The notes beneath the pieces were generated by a model. It had not been told where the DNA came from, made no database searches, and was given only the letters and a program-made list of their open reading frames with translations. A program made the translations under genes and the position numbers. From Phytophthora quininea (Eukaryota > Oomycota > Peronosporomycetes > Peronosporales > Peronosporaceae), in the NCBI GenBank assembly GCA_011947345.1, contig JAAVTG010000257.1:1-64000 (forward strand): a stretch of DNA of 64,000 nt, given 5' to 3'. This document shows, piece by piece, positions 59,120 through 64,000 of the stretch (the stretch's first letter is position 1; every line of letters begins with the position of its first letter).

Positions 59120-61394
59120 ATGCGTTCTTCAGCGGCTGTGTGGCTGGCCGCTTCGACAGTCGTCGCTGTGGTGGCAGGAAAAAGAGCAGTACAGCGTCTA
59201 CGACTTACCCAGCCAAGTCAGGAATCAAGGACTGGGTCGACCCCGACACACCCGAGGATCGGCAAGCGTACACCAGCTCAAGAGGTCGGAAATGGGACCT
59301 CGTCATGAGCGACGAGTTCAACGTCGCCAACCGCAGCTTCCGACCAGGTGATGACCACATGTGGACGTCTCTCGACAAGCCTGACGGTGTCAACGGCGCG
59401 CTGGAAATCTACGCGCACAACATGACCTCGACAGAGTGCGGCGACGACGGCACGTGCTACTTCTACATCGAAGTGGCGGACAAACCGCAGACGATTTCCG
59501 TCTACAACATGTACAAGTACCCGCCAGGATACGAAGACGCTCATTTCTGGTATCGCGCCGGGATGGTGCAGTCCTGGAACAAGTTTTGCTTCCAAGGTGG
59601 CATGCTCGAGGTGCGAGCGCAGCTCCCTGGGGCAGTCTCAGATGCATCTGGAAACCCAGACATTGCACTGGGCAAGTCCGGCAAGGTGGCGACGAAGGCC
59701 TACTACCCGACCTGGCCTGGTATCTGGATGATGGGGAACCTCGGCCGAGCTATTTTCTCGGCGTCGACGAACCGCATGTGGCCATTCTCCTACAACAAAT
59801 GCGAGCCGGACGTGTTTAACCCCGAGTTCCAGCGCATCAGTGCTTGCGACGACAGTCCGGGCTACGGCTTGAATCCGAACCAAGGACGCGGAGCTCCTGA
59901 GATTGATCTACTAGAAGGTGGCGGTCTCGCCATCTCGTCGTCGCTGCAGATTGCTCCTGGTATGCCAACGGATTTTCGCCTCTTTCCAGCTGACGCGAAG
60001 GGAGCCGATGCGACCAACCCGTACTGCGTGTACGCTTACGACTGCAGGACCAAAGGAGCCAACGTCATCGACGTCCCTACCGCCTACTTTGAGCAGATGC
60101 GAGGACACAAGTCGTGGTACCAAGGTCTCCGCTACGGAGCCAACAATTACTGCGCCAAGCAAGGCAGCGAGCAGCAAGATTACAAGACGGTTGCTGCCTC
60201 CGTCAAGGCTGGCATCACCGACAACACGTGCACGACCGCTACGTGTCCGGCGTCGCTGGATGTCAACGGCGATCTTGGTCTGATCGACGGCAAAGGGCAA
60301 AACCACTGGGGAATCAACACGAACGGCACGTGCTATCCGGTCATGAACTCGTACATGGGAGCCTACCTGTGCGACCCGGACAACCAAAACACCATGTGCG
60401 CTACTCCCCGCAACTCGACCACCCCCAAGTCCAACACCATGAGTCCGTTCAACTACCAAATGGACGCCATCTCGTCCAATTGGCCCGTGCATCTCGGCGC
60501 GTACATCGACTTCTTAACGTATCAAGTGGAGTGGGTCACCGGCGAGAAGGGCTACGTGCGCTGGATGCTGGACGGCAACCCGATCTTCGAGGTGACCACG
60601 GACGCCTTCTCTAACGTGCCGCAGAACAAGAACAAGACCAACCCGGTCAAGGTCATGCTGGAGGAGCCCATGTACTTGATCTTCAACGTCGCCCTGTCGA
60701 GCTCCTGGGGTGCTACTCCCCCAACGCCGGCAAGGAATGTCGAGGTGACGGTACAGACCAAGCTACCAACAAAATCTGCGATGACTTCCCCATCTACATG
60801 AAGATCGACTACATTCGACTGTACCAGGACCAGAGCGACGATCTCGGCGACGACAAGCTCATGGCCATCGGCTGCGACCCCAAGACGCACCCCACCAAGC
60901 AATGGATCGAAGGACACATGGACGAGTACTCCGACGACGACAACCCGGTCAAGACGGTCAGCGGCAAGGCCTTCTGCAAGACCAACGATGACTGCACAAT
61001 CGGCGGCGATGTCGGGACGACTAGTCTCAAGACCGGCAGCTGCGTCAAGAATCGCTGCGCGTGCTCTTCCACCTCGTGGGGCGGACCGCGCTGCACGCAA
61101 GCCCAGTCGGACTCGTCCGAGAAGTCGAGTAGCTTGTCCAATCGAGTATATGGCCCGCCGATGGGGCTGTCGATCGGCGTGGGCGGCATTGCCTTTATCA
61201 TTTCGATCGCGTCCGTGTATTTTGCTGCGACGGTCACCGCCAAGCAGACGCAAGCGATGCGCAAGGCCAAAGACGCAGAGAAAGCGGCCAGGGCCAGGGA
61301 GCAGCAGGAGTCCAAGCACAGCGGCCACTTCCGCGGCGACATGGAGAGTTTCACGGCCCACCCCAAGGACAACTACAAGCAGAACTTTGTGTAG
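59120..61394 (+). pseudogene. SKN1/KRE6-like beta-glucan synthesis protein, gene 5
   Basis: ATG 59120 starts M-R-S-S-A-A-V-W-L-A-A-S-T-V-V-A-V-V-A-G, a signal peptide. An A-run (59179-59183) one base short then shifts the frame into the mature protein. E-I-D-L-L-E is near 59900. A second break is in a C-run at 60718-60722. The rest (60798-61394) has the Cys module with C-T-I-G-G-D-V-G, helix G-G-I-A-F-I-I-S-I-A-S-V-Y-F and a variant tail K-D-N-Y-K-Q-N-F-V after a basic/acidic helix. Choosing the earlier Met at 59065 would lose the signal peptide. Otherwise complete. Confidence 0.9.
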
Positions 61395-61663
61395 AAAAAT
61401 GTTGGTGAATTTTTGACGTCAATATACGTGGCTGGTGTTGATGGCTGCTGACCTTTTCTTTCGTGGTGCCGAATATCCGTTCGAACGGCAAATATCGTCA
61501 AGAGAGATCAGCCAGGTGCTTCCGAAACCACTTGGCCTCCTCTACCCGCCACACACGTTCCAGGCAGATGTCGATCCACATTTTCGCCAGACGGAGTCTA
61601 TCTCAGCACGTCATGGGCTGGTAGAGGCAGCAGCATTCGCGAATTTCCGACCTGCTCGAGAAC

Positions 61664-63864
61664 ATGAGAGCAGTCGCGGCGATAGTGTGGACGGCGCTCT
61701 GTGGCGCATCGCTGGTGACGGGGAAGAGCTCGACGACGAATTACCCGACCAAGTCTGGTCTCAAGCCCTGGGTCGACCCGGACACTCCTGCGGCAAAGCG
61801 GTCGCACACAAGCTCCAGAGGCCGAACATGGGAGCTCGTCATGAGCGACGAGTTCAACGTCGCCAACCGCAGCTTCGAGCCCGGAGAGGACCACATGTGG
61901 ACGTCGCTCGAGAAACCCGACGGCGTCAACGGCGCGCTGGAGATCTACGCACACAACATGACGTCCACCAAGTGCGACGACGACGGCACCTGCTACTTCT
62001 ACATCGAAGTGGCCAACGACAACGTCACCATCTCGGTCTACAACATGTATACGCACCCCACCGGGTACCAGAACTCGACGTTCTACTACCGTGCCGCTAT
62101 GGTGCAGTCCTGGAACAAGTTCTGCTTCCAAGGAGGCATGCTCGAGGTGAAGGCACAGCTCCCTGGAGCCGTGTCCAAGAACTCTGGCAACCCTGATCTA
62201 TCTCTAGGGAGCCACGGGAAAGTGACAGACACGTCGTACTACCCGACGTGGCCTGGCATTTGGATGATGGGAAACCTCGGGCGAGCTATCTTCTCGGCGT
62301 CGACGAACCGAATGTGGCCGTTCTCCTACGACCGATGCGAACCCGAGATCTTCGACCCCAGCAACCAGCGGATCAGCGCCTGCGACGGCAGTCCTGGTTA
62401 CGGTCTCAATGCGAATCAAGGTCGCGGGGCGCCGGAGATCGATCTGCTGGAAGGTGGTGGCTTGGCCGTCTCGTCGTCACTGCAGATCGCTCCAGGAATG
62501 CCAGCAGACTTTCGACTGTTCCCTGCTGACAAGACTGGAGCCGATGCGGCCAGCCCGTATTGCGTCTACGCGTACGACTGCAAGACCGACGGCGCCAACA
62601 TCATCGACGTCCCGACGGCGTACTAGCAGCAACGAGGACACAAGTCGTGGTATCAGGGACTTCGCTACGCTTCCAACAACAATTGCGATAAGAAAGCAGC
62701 AAACCTTCAGAGCTACGCCACAGTGAATGCTTCGCTGGAGAGAGGCGTCACTGCAAACACTTGCACCACCACGACGTGTCCTGCCTCCCTCGACGTCAAC
62801 GGCGACATGGGCCTGATCGATGGCACGGGAAAGGACCACTGGGGCATCAATTCGAACGGCACTTGCTTCCCCATCATGAACTCGTACATGGGCGCCTACC
62901 TGTGCGACCCCGACAACTCGGACGCTAGATGCGCCACTCCTCGCAACTCCACCACACCCAAGGCACACGCAATGGACCCGTTCAACTACCAAATGGACGC
63001 TATCTCCTCCAACTGGCCGATCCACTTGGGCGCCTACACAGATTACCTCGTGTATCAACTCGAGTGGGTCACTGGTGTGAACGGCTACGTGCGCTGGATG
63101 CTGGAGGGCAGTCCGCTGTTTGAAGTCACCGCCGACGCGTTCTCCAACGTGCCGCAGAACTCCAACAGCAGCAACCCGCGGAAAGTCATGCTCGCGGAGC
63201 CAATGTCGCTCATTTTTAACGTGGCGCTGTCGAGTTCGTGGGGAACGACGCCACCAATCCAGGCAGCGCTTGTCGTGGCGATGGCACCGACCAGGCCACC
63301 AACAAGATCTGCGACGACTTCCCCATGTTCATGAAGATCGACTACATTCGACTGTACCAGGACCAAGGAACCGATCTCGACGCTGACAACTACATGCAGG
63401 TTGGCTGTGACCCTGAAAGCCACCCTACCAAGCAGTGGATCGAAGGACATATCGACGAGTATCAGGACGACGACAACCAGGTCATTCAGGTCGTCGGGAA
63501 GGCGTTCTGCAATAGCAACGACGACTGCACTCTTGGCGGTGCCTTTGGCAAGACGGACTTGATCACTGGCAAATGCGTTAAATCTCGCTGCTCCTGCACA
63601 TATCCCGAATCGTGGGGTGGTCCTCGTTGCACGGTGGCGCTGGCAGAATCGGCGTCGTCCAAGGCGACAACGCGAGTCTACGGGCCGCCGATTGGCTTGG
63701 CGTTTGGTCTTGCAGCGGCTATGGTGTTCCTCACATCGCTGTCGGTTTGGAAAGGTGTGGCCTCTGCAGCCAAAAAGCAACACGAAGTGGCCACGAAAGC
63801 GGAGCTGATGGCAAAAAGCGACGCCATCCCAGCCGAAAGTAGCTATGAACGTCACATGGCGTAG
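61664..63864 (+). pseudogene. SKN1/KRE6-like beta-glucan synthesis protein, gene 6
   Basis: ATG 61664 with signal peptide M-R-A-V-A-A-I-V-W-T-A-L-C-G-A-S-L-V-T-G. The core has E-I-D-L-L-E near 62440. A TAG at 62624-62626 replaces a codon that is Tyr or Phe in the paralogues (A-Y-[YF]), and the frame then continues unchanged. A one-base loss at about 63256 (P-P-N-P-G) shifts the last part. The Cys module ends S-W-G-G-P-R-C, and the helix is F-G-L-A-A-A-M-V-F-L-T-S-L. The tail is S-Y-E-R-H-M-A, without the N-F-V ending of the other members. Unlike the others, its first lesion is a true substitution, so decay is more credible here. Confidence 0.9.
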
Positions 63865-64000
63865 AGCAAGCCAAGATAAAGTATTCCGCTGCGTGTCGAC
63901 TAAAAAATGCAAGAGGTCCGTTTCAAAGCAGTTTGCCACCTCTTCATGACTCGTAGATGTTGGGGATCAAACCATTCGTACAGGAATCCGTGCAGTCATT
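63865..64000. other. Downstream flank of SKN1-like gene 6
   Basis: No gene is visible; it contains the 3' untranslated region of gene 6 (GATAAAGT near 63877) and the window edge. Confidence 0.4.

Overview
The window reads as nuclear DNA of an oomycete, most likely Phytophthora or a close relative. It carries KRE6/SKN1-like beta-glucan synthesis proteins with a C-terminal membrane anchor, an eEF3 fragment, a folate-biopterin-type transporter tail, a Crypton tyrosine recombinase, chromodomain Ty3/gypsy elements and hAT elements. All assignments come from reading motifs by eye; no database was searched.

Layout. 1-3314: no gene I can name. 3315-16711: first copy of a segmental duplication, interrupted by a 7.6-kb hAT element (3474-11069) that carries its own broken transposase, a Ser/Gly-rich repeat gene fragment and an antisense eEF3 fragment. 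16712-17242: tail of a membrane transporter. 17272-19619 (-): SKN1-like gene 1. 20641-24142 (-): decayed Crypton split by a 5'-truncated non-LTR element. 24469-33341 (-): an IQ-motif protein gene split by gypsy-1 (25222-32892), which itself contains a solo-LTR-like insert and a hAT-like insert. 33956-36206 (+) and 36246-38597 (-): convergent SKN1-like genes 2 and 3. 39254-45372 (+): ClpB/Hsp104-like pseudogene split by gypsy-2 (39385-45032), one LTR of which carries a 165-bp MITE. 45930-55574: second copy of the segmental duplication, with the hAT target still empty but with an extra 3.9-kb segment holding a MULE remnant and a tRNA-Met-like sequence. 56568-63864 (+): three tandem SKN1-like genes (4-6).

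The common thread is a six-member SKN1/KRE6-like family embedded in nested transposons. These proteins have a signal peptide, a GH16-like core with an E-I-D-x-L-E motif, a Cys-rich EGF-like module, one transmembrane helix and usually a tail ending in NYSQNFV or a close variant. Genes 1 and 2 share an almost identical 1.8-kb core, including the same frameshift, between unrelated ends, which points to gene conversion across an inverted pair. Every copy has at least one single-base break. Several of these lie in short homopolymers, so assembly error must be excluded before calling the family dead.

The most unusual object is the composite hAT element. It has perfect 13-bp terminal inverted repeats, an 8-bp target duplication, GATCGGAT-rich subterminal arrays and two captured gene fragments, and its near-empty target site is still present in the paralogous block 42 kb away.
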